NCBI GenBank assembly: GCA_964562375.1
Contig: CAZLSW010000022.1
Span: 1-47,516 of the forward strand
Length of the DNA stretch: 47,516 nt
Direction of reading: 5' to 3'
From: JAJPXC01 sp964562375
GTDB taxonomy: Bacteria; Bacteroidota; Bacteroidia; Bacteroidales; Muribaculaceae
In this document: one piece after another, positions 8,383 to 17,344 of the stretch
How positions within the stretch are numbered: position 1 is the stretch's first letter
Layout: each line of letters begins with the position of its first letter
Program-made: the position numbers and the translations under genes
The notes under the pieces: generated by a model
What the model saw: only the letters and a program-made list of their open reading frames with translations
Told to the model about the DNA's origin: nothing
Database searches by the model: none

Positions 8383-10158
8383 ATGCTCAAGAAATTCTTC
8401 ATAGCCCTTACCGGCAGTTTGGCGGCAATCTGGATTTCCATTATCCTGCTGTTTATCATGACCCTGGTGGCCATCACTGCTGCCATTGCCAACAGCGCCC
8501 AAAGCTCATCGGTGAAAATCCGCGACCATAGCATCCTCAAAATCGACCTCTCAGGCTCAATACCCGAGCGTCTCGAGGGCGGCGGCTCGCTCTTCGACCA
8601 GCTCTACCAAACCCAAAGCGACAAATCTTCTACATCGGTGAGCGAAATCGTGGCCGCAATCAACACGGCTGCCGACGACAAACGCATCGATGGCCTTTAC
8701 CTCTACTGTGCTGGCGCTTCAATGGGCTTGGCCGGACGCATCGAGATACGCGACGCAGTGCTTAACTTCAAGGACTCCGGCAAATGGGTAATCGCTTATG
8801 GCGACAACTACGCCCAAGGCGACTATATCATCGCCACAGCCGCCGACTCGCTGATTGTCAATCCTGTAGGAGCCGTCGATATCCACGGACTTGCCTCCCA
8901 GACGATTTACTTCAAAGGGCTGTTGGACAAGCTCGGCGTGGAGATGCAAGTAATCAAGGTGGGATCATTCAAGAGCGCCGTCGAGCCGTTTATCCTCACC
9001 GGACCAAGCGAGGCTTCGCTCCTTCAGCAACGCAGCTACGTTGACGGCATCTGGAGCACTCTCGTACCCCTGATTGCCGAGAGTCGCGGTGTCACCGAGG
9101 AACAGGTGAATATGTGGGCCGACTCGCTGGCTTTCACCTGGCCTACCAAAAGATTACTCAAGGAACGCATCGTAACCGGTACATCCTACGAGCACGCTGT
9201 CGACCAACTCTTGGCCGACCTCACCAAGCGCAAGAAAATCGACGACCTGCGCCTGCTCACCCCCAATGAATACGCCCAAGGCACCTCCATCCTCCCCGAC
9301 GATAACAGCCAATCGGAAATTGCCGTGTTATACGCCGTGGGCGACATTAACGACTCCGGCACCAAGGGCATAGTCCCCGACCAGCTGATTCCCATTATTG
9401 ACGACCTGGCCGACGACGATGACGTCAAAGGCCTGATCCTCCGCGTCAATTCGGGTGGTGGCAGCGCGTTCGCTTCCGAGCAGATTTGGGAAGCCCTCCA
9501 GCGATTCAAGAAGAGCGACAAGCCTTTCTACGTGTCGATGAGCGATTACGCAGCTTCGGGCGGTTATTACATCTCCTGCGGCGCCGACAAGATTTATGCC
9601 ATGCCCCAAACCCTCACCGGTTCCATAGGCATCTTTGGCATGATCCCTTGCGCCCAAGGTCTCGTACACGACAAATTAGGCTTGAATATCAGCACTGTCG
9701 AATCCAACGCTAACGGCGCATTCCCCACGCTCACAGCCCCGATGACGCCATTCCAGCGCGCCTCGATGCAACGCATGGTGGAAGAGGGATACGAGTTGTT
9801 CACATCACGCGTGGCCGCCGGACGCGAAATGCCTATCGACTCGGTCAAGGCTATAGCCGAGGGCCGAGTGTGGTACGGCGTGCAAGCCCTTGAGAACGGC
9901 CTGGTTGACGACCTCGGCACCCTCGACGACGCCATCACCGCCATGGTCGACCAACTGAAGCTTTCATCCTATTCTGTGGGATATTACCCCGAGCTCAACC
10001 AATCCCTGTGGGAGATGATTCTCGCGGCTCAGGCCGAAATGGAGTACAAGATCGTGAGCGACCACCTTGGCGACAGCTACCTCCTGTGGGAGGCCTCACG
10101 CTGGCTCGCTGGCCTGACTCCTCTCCAAGCCCGCGCCGAAAACATCCGCTTGGAATAA
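8383..10158 (+). CDS. sppA: Signal peptide peptidase SppA, 67-kDa type
   Basis: This membrane-anchored S49 serine protease degrades cleaved signal peptides. The 591-residue protein has one N-terminal transmembrane anchor (about residues 9-37) and two tandem S49 domains, the long form seen in E. coli. The predicted catalytic dyad is Lys197 (SFKSAVEPF) in the first domain and Ser392 (SDYAASGGYY) in the second, close to the E. coli spacing. It heads the run sppA-lpxK-punA-thiL, but a 160-bp repeat-filled spacer separates it from lpxK. Confidence 0.93.
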   Translation: MLKKFFIALTGSLAAIWISIILLFIMTLVAITAAIANSAQSSSVKIRDHSILKIDLSGSIPERLEGGGSLFDQLYQTQSDKSSTSVSEIVAAINTAADDKRIDGLYLYCAGASMGLAGRIEIRDAVLNFKDSGKWVIAYGDNYAQGDYIIATAADSLIVNPVGAVDIHGLASQTIYFKGLLDKLGVEMQVIKVGSFKSAVEPFILTGPSEASLLQQRSYVDGIWSTLVPLIAESRGVTEEQVNMWADSLAFTWPTKRLLKERIVTGTSYEHAVDQLLADLTKRKKIDDLRLLTPNEYAQGTSILPDDNSQSEIAVLYAVGDINDSGTKGIVPDQLIPIIDDLADDDDVKGLILRVNSGGGSAFASEQIWEALQRFKKSDKPFYVSMSDYAASGGYYISCGADKIYAMPQTLTGSIGIFGMIPCAQGLVHDKLGLNISTVESNANGAFPTLTAPMTPFQRASMQRMVEEGYELFTSRVAAGREMPIDSVKAIAEGRVWYGVQALENGLVDDLGTLDDAITAMVDQLKLSSYSVGYYPELNQSLWEMILAAQAEMEYKIVSDHLGDSYLLWEASRWLAGLTPLQARAENIRLE

Positions 10159-10161
10159 TAA

Positions 10162-10248
10162 AGCATTTAGCGTTTAGCGTTTAGCATTTAGCGTTTAGCG
10201 TTTAGCGTATAGCATTTAGCATTTAGCGTTTAGCATTTAGCCTAATGC
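10162..10248. repeat. Heptamer block ATTTAGC/GTTTAGC, about twelve copies
   Basis: This is a long run of the 7-bp words ATTTAGC, GTTTAGC and GTATAGC between sppA and lpxK. It is the reverse complement of the GCTAAAT/GCTAAAC blocks at 1541, 23433 and 27409. Confidence 0.88.
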
Positions 10249-10277
10249 CACTGTTAAGACAGCTACCAAGCCATCAA

Positions 10278-10309
10278 CTAGAAACTAGAAACTAGAAACC
10301 ATAAACTAT
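10278..10309. repeat. Heptamer TAGAAAC tandem repeat before lpxK
   Basis: Three perfect copies of TAGAAAC are followed by the decayed copy CATAAAC and end 10 bp before the lpxK ATG. The same word recurs at 47209-47232 in front of the last gene of the window. Confidence 0.8.
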
Positions 10310-10318
10310 AACCCCCCA

Positions 10319-11431
10319 ATGGCCAACCGATTCGTATCCACCTTTATTCTCCTGCCCTTGAGCAAGCTTTACGGGCTGGGAGTGGGATTGCGCAATCTGT
10401 TGTTCCGCGTGGGCATCCTCCATCAGCGCGAATTTGACGTGCCTGTGGTGGTAATCGGCAACATCGCCGCCGGAGGCACCGGCAAAACGCCCCACACCGA
10501 ATACGTCATTCAGGCCCTGCGGTCGCGCTACCGTATCGGTGTGATTTCCCGAGGCTACAAGCGCAAAACCAAGGGCTTCGTGCTTGCCTCTCAACGCTCC
10601 ACCCCATTGGATATCGGCGACGAGCCTTACCAGATGTACCACAAATTCGGCAACTCGATCAGGCTGGCTGTCTGCGAGGACCGTTGTGCCGGCATCGACG
10701 AGCTGCTCAAAATCGACCCGCAAATCAACCTCATCGTGCTCGACGACGCGTTCCAGCACCGATACGTGAAGCCTACAGTGGCTATTGTTCTCACCGAGTT
10801 CAACCGCCCATTCTATATGGACGAGCTGCTCCCACTGGGACGCCTGCGCGAACCCAAATCGGCCGTGGGCCGAGCCGATATGATTGTCGTCACCAAGTGT
10901 CCCGACAAGATTCGCCCTATCGAGTACTCCCTGTGCCGCAAGGAGCTGAATCTCAAGCCGTGGCAAAGCCTTTACTTCTCGCGGTTCAACTACGGTCAAC
11001 TGGTGCCGCTCTACCCCGATCAAGCTGAAATCGTGCCACAACTGTCAATGCTCTCGGGCCGCGACGCCATCCTCGCTATATCGGGTATCGCCAACCCCAA
11101 GCCTCTGCTGGCATATCTCAAGAGCCACAAAGCTCCGGTGAAACTGGTAGTGTACCCCGATCATCACAACTTCTCGCGCCGTGACATCGACCAAATCTCG
11201 CGCCGCTTCGACGCCCTCGACGGCGAACGCAAAATAATCCTCACCACCGAGAAGGATGCCGTCAGGCTTGCTTCCAACCCTTACTTCCCTCACCGCTTAA
11301 AGCCGTTCATTTTCTACCTCCCCATCACGGTAGAAATGGACCCAAACACTTCCACCGAGTTCACCAACGTGCTCGTCAAACTCATCCGCGAGGGTCAGGG
11401 AATCGGCGCCCCAATTCTTAAAGGAACCTAA
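10319..11431 (+). CDS. lpxK: Tetraacyldisaccharide 4'-kinase (lipid A synthesis)
   Basis: LpxK phosphorylates the 4' position of the lipid A disaccharide precursor at the inner face of the cytoplasmic membrane. The 370-residue protein has a hydrophobic N-terminal membrane-associating segment and the P-loop region VIGNIAAGGTGKTPHTEYV at about residues 45-63. The conserved ISRGYKRKTKGF and VLDDAFQHRYV (catalytic DD-F-QHR) are also present. Length fits the family. It is flanked by sppA and punA in a cluster I know from other Bacteroidales. Confidence 0.94.
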   Translation: MANRFVSTFILLPLSKLYGLGVGLRNLLFRVGILHQREFDVPVVVIGNIAAGGTGKTPHTEYVIQALRSRYRIGVISRGYKRKTKGFVLASQRSTPLDIGDEPYQMYHKFGNSIRLAVCEDRCAGIDELLKIDPQINLIVLDDAFQHRYVKPTVAIVLTEFNRPFYMDELLPLGRLREPKSAVGRADMIVVTKCPDKIRPIEYSLCRKELNLKPWQSLYFSRFNYGQLVPLYPDQAEIVPQLSMLSGRDAILAISGIANPKPLLAYLKSHKAPVKLVVYPDHHNFSRRDIDQISRRFDALDGERKIILTTEKDAVRLASNPYFPHRLKPFIFYLPITVEMDPNTSTEFTNVLVKLIREGQGIGAPILKGT

Positions 11432-11534
11432 CTTTTCACTCCACGGGCCCCCGCTTCACAACCTTTGGGAGCCCAAAAGCGTTTCAATATTTAGGGGTCA
11501 ACCCCCGATTGTTAACTCTAAAACCAAGAACACT

Positions 11535-12362
11535 ATGTCAACAGAGAACATGTTAGAGAAAATCCGCCAAACGGCCGATTACATCCGCTCGCAAGTAGCT
11601 GAAATCCCCCAAACCGCCATCATCCTGGGCACCGGCCTGGGCGCATTGGTCGACCACATCGACGACAAAAAATACCTCCCTTACACCACTATCCCCAACT
11701 TCCCCGTCTCCACCGTCGAGGGTCATTCGGGCAACCTCATCTTCGGCAAACTCGGCACCAAGCCCGTCATCGCCATGCAGGGCCGTTTCCACTACTATGA
11801 GGGCTACGATATGAAGCAAGTCACCTTCCCCGTGCGCGTCATGAAGGAGCTGGGAGTCAAGACGTTGTTCGTCTCCAACGCCGCCGGCGGCATGAACAAG
11901 GAGTTCCGCGTGGGCGACATTATGATTATCACCGACCACATCAACCTCTTTCCCGAGAACCCGCTGCGTGGCAAAAACTACAACGAGCTCGGCCCGCGCT
12001 TCCCGGCCATGACCGAGGCTTATAGCCACCGCCTGATCAAGCTGGCCGACGAGATCGCCGCCGAAAAGAAAATCCGCGTGATGCACGGCGTTTACGTCGG
12101 CACCCCCGGTCCGACGTTCGAGACACCCGCCGAGTATGAATACTTCCGTATCATCGGTGGCGACGCTGTGGGCATGTCCACCGTCCCCGAGGTTATCGTG
12201 GCACGTCACGGCGACATGGAGGTGTTCGGAGTATCAGTTATCACCGACCTCGGAGGCAAGGACGTCACCGAGGTTCCCTCACACGAGGAGGTGCAGCGCG
12301 CCGCCGAAAAGGCCCAGCCCTTCATGATGGAAATCATGAAAGAGCTCGTCGCCCGCGAATAA
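11535..12362 (+). CDS. punA: Purine nucleoside phosphorylase (trimeric type)
   Basis: The enzyme phosphorolyses inosine and guanosine to free base and ribose-1-phosphate for purine salvage. The 275-residue protein has the phosphate-binding IILGTGLGALVDHI, the FPVSTVEGHSGNLIFG block, GRFHYYEGYDMKQVTFPVRVM, and the base-binding SNAAGGMN and MSTVPEVIVARH regions. These are hallmarks of the trimeric PNP/MTAP family rather than hexameric DeoD. A GC-rich hairpin at 12401-12415 probably ends its transcript. Confidence 0.93.
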   Translation: MSTENMLEKIRQTADYIRSQVAEIPQTAIILGTGLGALVDHIDDKKYLPYTTIPNFPVSTVEGHSGNLIFGKLGTKPVIAMQGRFHYYEGYDMKQVTFPVRVMKELGVKTLFVSNAAGGMNKEFRVGDIMIITDHINLFPENPLRGKNYNELGPRFPAMTEAYSHRLIKLADEIAAEKKIRVMHGVYVGTPGPTFETPAEYEYFRIIGGDAVGMSTVPEVIVARHGDMEVFGVSVITDLGGKDVTEVPSHEEVQRAAEKAQPFMMEIMKELVARE

Positions 12363-12400
12363 TTGGCCCACCGGCCCCTGAAAACGCATCGGCCCCCAAA

Positions 12401-12415
12401 CCCCCGAAACGGGGG
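12401..12415 (+). terminator. GC-rich hairpin downstream of punA
   Basis: CCCCCG, loop AAA, CGGGGG, followed by CTTTAAAT. It lies 38 bp after the punA stop. The U-tract is weak, so termination efficiency is uncertain. Confidence 0.5.
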
Positions 12416-12420
12416 CTTTA

Positions 12421-12532
12421 AATACCTCATTTAATCCTTTCCTCCTTTCCTCCTTTAATGCTTTAAGGATTTAATGCTTAATGCTTTAATGTTTTAATGC
12501 TTTAAAGATTTAAAGATTTAAGGATTTAACCT
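12421..12532. repeat. Degenerate octamer repeats between punA and thiL
   Basis: TCCTCCTT-type units give way to ATGCTTTA-like and ATTTAAAG-like units. Roughly 110 bp of spacer is built from degenerate 8-bp words. Confidence 0.7.
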
Positions 12533-12549
12533 GTAAAAACATCCACCCT

Positions 12550-13578
12550 ATGGAAGTCTCTGAATTAGGCGAGTTCGGCCTCATCGACCGCCTCACCACC
12601 GATATAAAGCACGTCAACTCGTCCACCCTCAAGGGGGTGGGCGACGACGGAGCCGTGCTGCAGTTCCCCCCGGACACCGACGTGCTCGTCACCACCGACA
12701 TGCTCCTCGAGGGTGTCCACTTCGATTTGACCTATGTGCCCCTGAAGCATCTGGGATACAAGTCGGCCGTGGTCAACTTCTCCGACATCTACGCCATGAA
12801 CGGCCATCCGAGGCAAATCACCGTGTCGCTGGGCGTGTCGAGCCGCTTCACCGTTGAGCACCTCGAGGCCCTCTACAGCGGCATCCGGCTGGCGTGCGAG
12901 ATCTACGGTGTTGACCTCATCGGGGGCGACACCTGCGCTTCGCGACAAGGCCTGGTAATCTCCATCACCTGCATCGGCGACGCTCCCAAGGGGCGAGCCG
13001 TCTACCGCGACGGTGCCAAGGACACCGACCTCATCTGCGTCAGCGGCGACCTCGGCGCGGCTTACATGGGCCTCCAGCTCCTCGAACGCGAGAAAGTGGC
13101 CTCGGCCGGCAAAAAGGACTTCCAACCCGCATTCCAAGGCAAGGAATACCTCGTTGAGCGCCAGCTAAAGCCCGAGGCCCGACGCGACGTGATCGACGCC
13201 TTGGCCAAAGCCGACATCCTCCCCACTGCCATGATTGACATCTCCGACGGCCTATCATCGGAGCTGATGCATATATGCAAGCAGAGCCACACCGGTTGCC
13301 GTGTCTACGAGGAGCGTATCCCCATCGACTACCAAACCGCCGTCATGGCCGAGGAGCTCAATATGAACCTCGTCACTGCCGCCCTCAACGGAGGCGAGGA
13401 CTACGAGCTGCTGTTCACCGTGCCCCTCCATGCCCACGAGAAAATCGAGAAAATCCCCGGCGTCAAGGTCATTGGTCACATCACCAAGGAGGACCTGGGT
13501 TGCGCCCTGGTCACCCGCGACGGCTCGGAGATGGAGCTCAGGGCCCAAGGATGGAACCCTTTGGCCAAAAAAGAATAA
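12550..13578 (+). CDS. thiL: Thiamine-monophosphate kinase
   Basis: The enzyme makes thiamine diphosphate from thiamine monophosphate and ATP. The 342-residue protein belongs to the ThiL/PurM fold family. It opens ELGEFGLIDRLT, then GVGDDGAVLQF (metal-binding DD), VTTDMLLEGVHFDL, NFSDIYAMNGHPRQITVSL, IGGDTC, and the C-terminal ALNGGEDYELLF. All expected Mg-ATP motifs are visible. It is the last gene of the sppA-lpxK-punA-thiL run. Its 3' end carries the likely promoter of the following nusB. Confidence 0.94.
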   Translation: MEVSELGEFGLIDRLTTDIKHVNSSTLKGVGDDGAVLQFPPDTDVLVTTDMLLEGVHFDLTYVPLKHLGYKSAVVNFSDIYAMNGHPRQITVSLGVSSRFTVEHLEALYSGIRLACEIYGVDLIGGDTCASRQGLVISITCIGDAPKGRAVYRDGAKDTDLICVSGDLGAAYMGLQLLEREKVASAGKKDFQPAFQGKEYLVERQLKPEARRDVIDALAKADILPTAMIDISDGLSSELMHICKQSHTGCRVYEERIPIDYQTAVMAEELNMNLVTAALNGGEDYELLFTVPLHAHEKIEKIPGVKVIGHITKEDLGCALVTRDGSEMELRAQGWNPLAKKE

Positions 13579-13591
13579 TTTAGTAACTTCG
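13560..13591 (+). promoter_or_regulatory. Promoter of nusB inside the thiL 3' end
   Basis: The -33 box TTTG (13560-13563) and the -7 box TAACTTCG (13584-13591) are 20 bp apart, the standard Bacteroidetes spacing. The predicted start near 13597 gives a leader of about 27 nt before the nusB ATG. Confidence 0.65.
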
Positions 13592-13623
13592 CGCCATAAT
13601 CTCAAAAAGTAGATCTTCGAAAT

Positions 13624-15057
13624 ATGGTAAACAGAATATTGATCAGAATCAAAGTAGTGCAGCTGCTCTACTCTTATCTGCTCACCCGCAGCGAGTTCCA
13701 TCTCAAAGAGGCCCCGGGACCCGGCGCCACCCGCGACGCCTTGTACGCCTATTCCGTTTACCTGAGGCTACTGCTATTTATCCTCGAAATCTCGGGGATA
13801 CAGGTACAAAGCCCCAACAAGCTCCACCCCCTCTCTTCCCTTCGCGGTAAAAATCCACTGGCCGGCACTCGCATGGCCCAGTCGATCAGCTCTATCCCCG
13901 CCGTGGCCGACATCATCGCCTCGGGGCGTCCCTCGATCGACAGCCTCGATCCCCTGGCCCTGCGCCTGCAGCAGACGATCGTCAACTCAGCCGCGTTCCT
14001 CGACTTCAAAAAGAACAAGAAAGCCGGCTTGGCTGACGAGGTAAAGCTATGGGGTGCCGTCATCCCCACCGTCATCGCCAACAATCCCGACTTCATCGCC
14101 ACGCTGCGCACCGACGAGGGCTACACCCAGCGAGGTTTCGAGCAGGGTGTACAGATGGTGCTTGACACGCTCAACTCATTCGTCGACACCCGACTTACCC
14201 TCAGCGCCGCCCGCAACGCCCTTCAGACCTCGCTCGACAAGGCTTACGAGCTTTACCACGCCCTGCTGCTGCTCCCCGTAGCCATCACCAAGGAACAGGA
14301 ACAACGCCTCGAGGAGAACCGCAACAAGCACATGCCCACGGCTGAGGACCTCAACCCCAACCTCCGTTTCGTCAACAACCTCTACCCGCGCCTCATCGTC
14401 GAGAACCCCGACATCCAGGCCTACCTCAAGGCTCATCCAATCTCCTGGGACGACCAATACCCACTGATCAAGGGCCTCCTGCGCGACATCCTCGCCAGTG
14501 ACCTCTATCGTGAGTACATGGCCGCTCCCATGACCGACCCTCACGCCGACATCGCCTTCTGGCGAGCGGTGATGAAGCAAATTATCCTCCCCAGCGACGA
14601 CCTGGCCGAAACCCTCGAAAACTCCTCGGTTTACTGGAACGACGACCTCGACATTATGGGCACGTTCGTCACCAAGACTATGCGACACATGGAGCTCTCC
14701 GGCGACCCCCTGCGCACCAATCTCCTCCCCGAATTCAAGGACGAGGAGGACGCCAAGTTCGGGCCCGAACTCTTTACCATCGCCATCGACCACGCCGACG
14801 AGTACCGCGAGCTGGTCGACCGCTTCATCAACCGCAACCAATGGGAAAGCGAGCGTCTGGCCTTCATGGATGTCGTCATCCTCATCGCTGCCATCGCCGA
14901 GCTGGTGGGTTTCCCAAAAATCCCCATCCCCGTCACATTCAACGAGTACATCGAAATCGCTCGCTACTACTCCACCTCGCGATCACCCCAATTCATCAAC
15001 GGAATGCTCCACTCGGTGATCGGCTACCTGCAGAATGAAGGTATAATCAACAAATAA
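13624..15057 (+). CDS. nusB: NusB-family transcription antitermination protein, long form
   Basis: NusB binds boxA RNA with S10 (NusE) and supports antitermination at rRNA operons. The C-terminal part (about residues 395-477) carries the NusB fold signature: FINRNQWESERLAFMDVVIL, IAELVGFPKIPIPVTFNEYIEIARYYS and FINGMLHSVIGYL. The N-terminus MVNRILIRIKVVQLLYSYL also resembles the Bacteroidetes NusB start. At 477 residues it is much longer than E. coli NusB (about 139). The 300-odd residues between have no motif I recognise. The gene has its own promoter and is followed after 13 bp by brkB. Confidence 0.85.
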   Translation: MVNRILIRIKVVQLLYSYLLTRSEFHLKEAPGPGATRDALYAYSVYLRLLLFILEISGIQVQSPNKLHPLSSLRGKNPLAGTRMAQSISSIPAVADIIASGRPSIDSLDPLALRLQQTIVNSAAFLDFKKNKKAGLADEVKLWGAVIPTVIANNPDFIATLRTDEGYTQRGFEQGVQMVLDTLNSFVDTRLTLSAARNALQTSLDKAYELYHALLLLPVAITKEQEQRLEENRNKHMPTAEDLNPNLRFVNNLYPRLIVENPDIQAYLKAHPISWDDQYPLIKGLLRDILASDLYREYMAAPMTDPHADIAFWRAVMKQIILPSDDLAETLENSSVYWNDDLDIMGTFVTKTMRHMELSGDPLRTNLLPEFKDEEDAKFGPELFTIAIDHADEYRELVDRFINRNQWESERLAFMDVVILIAAIAELVGFPKIPIPVTFNEYIEIARYYSTSRSPQFINGMLHSVIGYLQNEGIINK

Positions 15058-15070
15058 CACATCCCCGCCC

Positions 15071-16426
15071 ATGGGCAAGAAGCCGGGTCGATTAGCCAAA
15101 ACCGTCAAGGCTCTTATCGTCAAAGCCAAGCGCCTGTATGCCTACTTCACCGACGGCATATGGACCACCACGCGCCGCAACTGGCGCATCGATTTCCTGC
15201 GCACCGTCAGCCTGTCGATACGTTCGTTCCTCGACTCGGGCCTCCAGATGCGCGCCATGGCACTCACCTACCAGACAATGCTGGCTATCGTCCCAGCCTT
15301 GGCCCTGATTTTCGCCATCGGACGCGGATTTGGCCTCCAGGACGTGATCCAGCGCGAGCTCGTGGAGGCGTTCCCGGCCCAACGCCAATTGATGAAACAG
15401 GCTTTCGGTTTCGTCGACTCCTATCTGGAGCAGTCCTCCGAGGGGATATTCGTGGGAGTGGGTATCCTGTTCTTGCTGTGGACGTTGATATCGCTGTTGG
15501 GAGCGGTCGAGAACTCGTTCAACACCATCTGGGCCGTGCAGCAAGGGCGCTCATTCTGGCGTAAAATCACCGACTATACCGCCATCTTCCTCATTCTCCC
15601 AATCCTGATGATATGCTCAAGCGGCTTGTCACTGCTGATGTCAACCGCTTTGCACACGCTGCTGCCGTTCGATTTCATGTCAACGGCCATCACCTGGATT
15701 CTCGACCTGGCCTCGCTGATCTTTACCTGGCTGTTCTTCGCCGGGGCATATATGCTCATCCCCAACGCCAAGGTGAAGTTCCCCAACGCGTTGCTCGCCG
15801 GTGCCCTGGCCGGCTCGGCATTCCTAATCGTCCAATGGCTTTTCGTTACTGGCCAGATGTACGTCACCCGCTACAATGCCATCTACGGTAGCTTCTCGCT
15901 GTTGCCGTTGTTGCTGATCTGGACGCAATTGGCATGGCTAATCTGCCTCTCGGGAGCCGTCGTCTGCTACTCGTCGCAGAATATCTACGAATTTTCCTTC
16001 AATTCCCAAATCGACAAGATTTCCCTCGACTATCGCAACAAGTTGACGCTCGCCGTGCTGGTCGTTGTCGTCAAGCGCTTCGTGGAGGGAGGACGGCCTT
16101 ACACCGACCACGACTTCGCGGCCAAATTCGGCCTCCCCTCGCGTATCGTGAGCGACATCACGGGTGTCCTGCAAGATTGTAATTTGCTCATTCGCGTCGT
16201 ATTGGACGACAAGGACCAGGAATATGGATACCAACCCGCCATCGACCCCTCACAAATCACTTTGGGCCTGACGCTCAGCCGCCTCGCCCACCGTGGCAAG
16301 TCGGGCTTCGTCCCTCAGTTCCGTCACCGTTTCTCATCCCTCATCGACACCGTCGACTCAATCAAAAAAGAGGAATACGCCTCAGCCGACACCATCCTCC
16401 TCCGCGACATCCCCCTCGACCAATGA
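15071..16426 (+). CDS. YihY/BrkB-family inner membrane protein
   Basis: This polytopic protein belongs to the family once misnamed ribonuclease BN. Its function is not firmly established. The 451-residue product has an N-terminal cytoplasmic region and about six hydrophobic segments between residues 65 and 310. The family's signature stretches TYQTMLAIVPALALIFAIGRG and YGSFSLLPLLLIWTQLAWLICLSG are clear. A cytoplasmic tail of about 140 residues is present, as in Bacteroidetes members. The stop TGA overlaps the next start in ATGA (16423-16426), joining it to the DUF3791/DUF3990 cassette. Confidence 0.88.
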   Translation: MGKKPGRLAKTVKALIVKAKRLYAYFTDGIWTTTRRNWRIDFLRTVSLSIRSFLDSGLQMRAMALTYQTMLAIVPALALIFAIGRGFGLQDVIQRELVEAFPAQRQLMKQAFGFVDSYLEQSSEGIFVGVGILFLLWTLISLLGAVENSFNTIWAVQQGRSFWRKITDYTAIFLILPILMICSSGLSLLMSTALHTLLPFDFMSTAITWILDLASLIFTWLFFAGAYMLIPNAKVKFPNALLAGALAGSAFLIVQWLFVTGQMYVTRYNAIYGSFSLLPLLLIWTQLAWLICLSGAVVCYSSQNIYEFSFNSQIDKISLDYRNKLTLAVLVVVVKRFVEGGRPYTDHDFAAKFGLPSRIVSDITGVLQDCNLLIRVVLDDKDQEYGYQPAIDPSQITLGLTLSRLAHRGKSGFVPQFRHRFSSLIDTVDSIKKEEYASADTILLRDIPLDQ

Positions 16427-16641
16427 AGCAACCAATTTTAGATATTGCCCAGTTTTTATCTTGGTGTATTGAAGAATACTCCAAAGAGATAGGTCGTGAT
16501 GGCTCTTATACAATGAATTTGCTTTCCTCATGCGGCGTGCTTAACTATCTGTGTGATAATTTTGAAGCACTCCACACCCAAGGTCGTCAATGGATAATGG
16601 AAGAAATTAGTGAAGAACTACAAAAACGCATCCCTCAATGA
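16423..16641 (+). CDS. DUF3791-type small protein, candidate antitoxin-like partner
   Basis: This 72-residue protein contains FLSWCIEEYSKE and the closing motif NFEALHTQGRQWIMEEI, which I recognise as the DUF3791 pattern. Proteins of this kind are commonly encoded beside DUF3990 proteins in gut Bacteroidetes and Firmicutes. It overlaps brkB upstream and the DUF3990 gene downstream by 4 bp (ATGA) each. Base composition is clearly more AT-rich than in brkB or ridA, which suggests transfer. The antitoxin-like role is inference from the arrangement and no DNA-binding motif is visible. Confidence 0.7.
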   Translation: MKQPILDIAQFLSWCIEEYSKEIGRDGSYTMNLLSSCGVLNYLCDNFEALHTQGRQWIMEEISEELQKRIPQ

Positions 16642-17117
16642 AATTGTACCACGGTAGCCTGGTGGTTGTCGAGAATCCTAAGATATTAGATTCCAATCGA
16701 ACCCTCGATTTTGGCAAAGGGTTCTATACTACTACGTCCTATGAACAAGCAGCCAATTGGGTAAAACGAAAACTTAACGAAGCTACTAAAGAAGGTTTTG
16801 TGTCAGCATATTGGCTTGATCTATCATATGGTGAAGATTTAAAAGTTTTGAAATTCGAATCCCCAAACGATGAATGGATTGATTTTGTAATGGCCAATCG
16901 CACCCAACGAGGTTTTACCCATGATTACGACATTGTAATTGGACCTGTGGCTAATGATCGAGTATATGCTTCTTTTGCGTTGTACGAGAGTGGGGTCTTT
17001 GACAAGCAAGAGCTGATTAAGACATTGAAAACCTATAAATTAGTTGATCAGGTGCTATTTCATACAGAAAAGGCACTCACAAAGCTTTCCTTTTTACAAA
17101 GCCACAGAATATCATGA
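16638..17117 (+). CDS. DUF3990 protein, ADP-ribosyltransferase-like candidate toxin
   Basis: This 159-residue protein starts MKLYHGS and continues DFGKGFYTTTSYEQA. The YHGS plus FGKGFYTT pattern is that of ADP-ribosyltransferase-fold proteins, where the histidine and the FGxGFY tyrosine bind NAD. The C-terminal DQVLFHTEKAL is the conserved DUF3990 ending. The fold relation is family knowledge; enzymatic activity and toxicity here are inferred. It is central in a three-gene AT-rich cassette with 4-bp overlaps on both sides. No secretion signal is present, so it should act in the cytoplasm. Confidence 0.75.
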   Translation: MKLYHGSLVVVENPKILDSNRTLDFGKGFYTTTSYEQAANWVKRKLNEATKEGFVSAYWLDLSYGEDLKVLKFESPNDEWIDFVMANRTQRGFTHDYDIVIGPVANDRVYASFALYESGVFDKQELIKTLKTYKLVDQVLFHTEKALTKLSFLQSHRIS

Positions 17118-17344
17118 ATGTGAATGTAAATCAAAGCAACCTCAAAGCATTTCTCCCTGGTAAGATAGGCTGGATGGCTCAAATGTATATCGACGACCAT
17201 AAATGTTCGATAGTGGACGCTGTTAAGGCCATTTATGCTTCCCACTTGTATAAACAATTGGAAAAAGAGGAAACTAAATTGTGGCATTTAGGGCCTGTGG
17301 CTCTTTACGAAATGTTAACCCAAGAAAATAATCTCCAATCATGA
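17114..17344 (+). CDS. Small conserved protein of the DUF3990 cassette
   Basis: This 76-residue protein has the C-terminal motif KEETKLWHLGPVALYEML, which I associate with small proteins found beside DUF3990 genes. The N-terminal half (IGWMAQMYIDDHKCSIVDAVKAIYAS) is predicted helical. It overlaps the DUF3990 gene and ridA by 4 bp each (ATGA at 17114-17117 and 17341-17344). It could be a second antitoxin-like or substrate-linked component. No precise function is claimed. Confidence 0.6.
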   Translation: MNVNVNQSNLKAFLPGKIGWMAQMYIDDHKCSIVDAVKAIYASHLYKQLEKEETKLWHLGPVALYEMLTQENNLQS

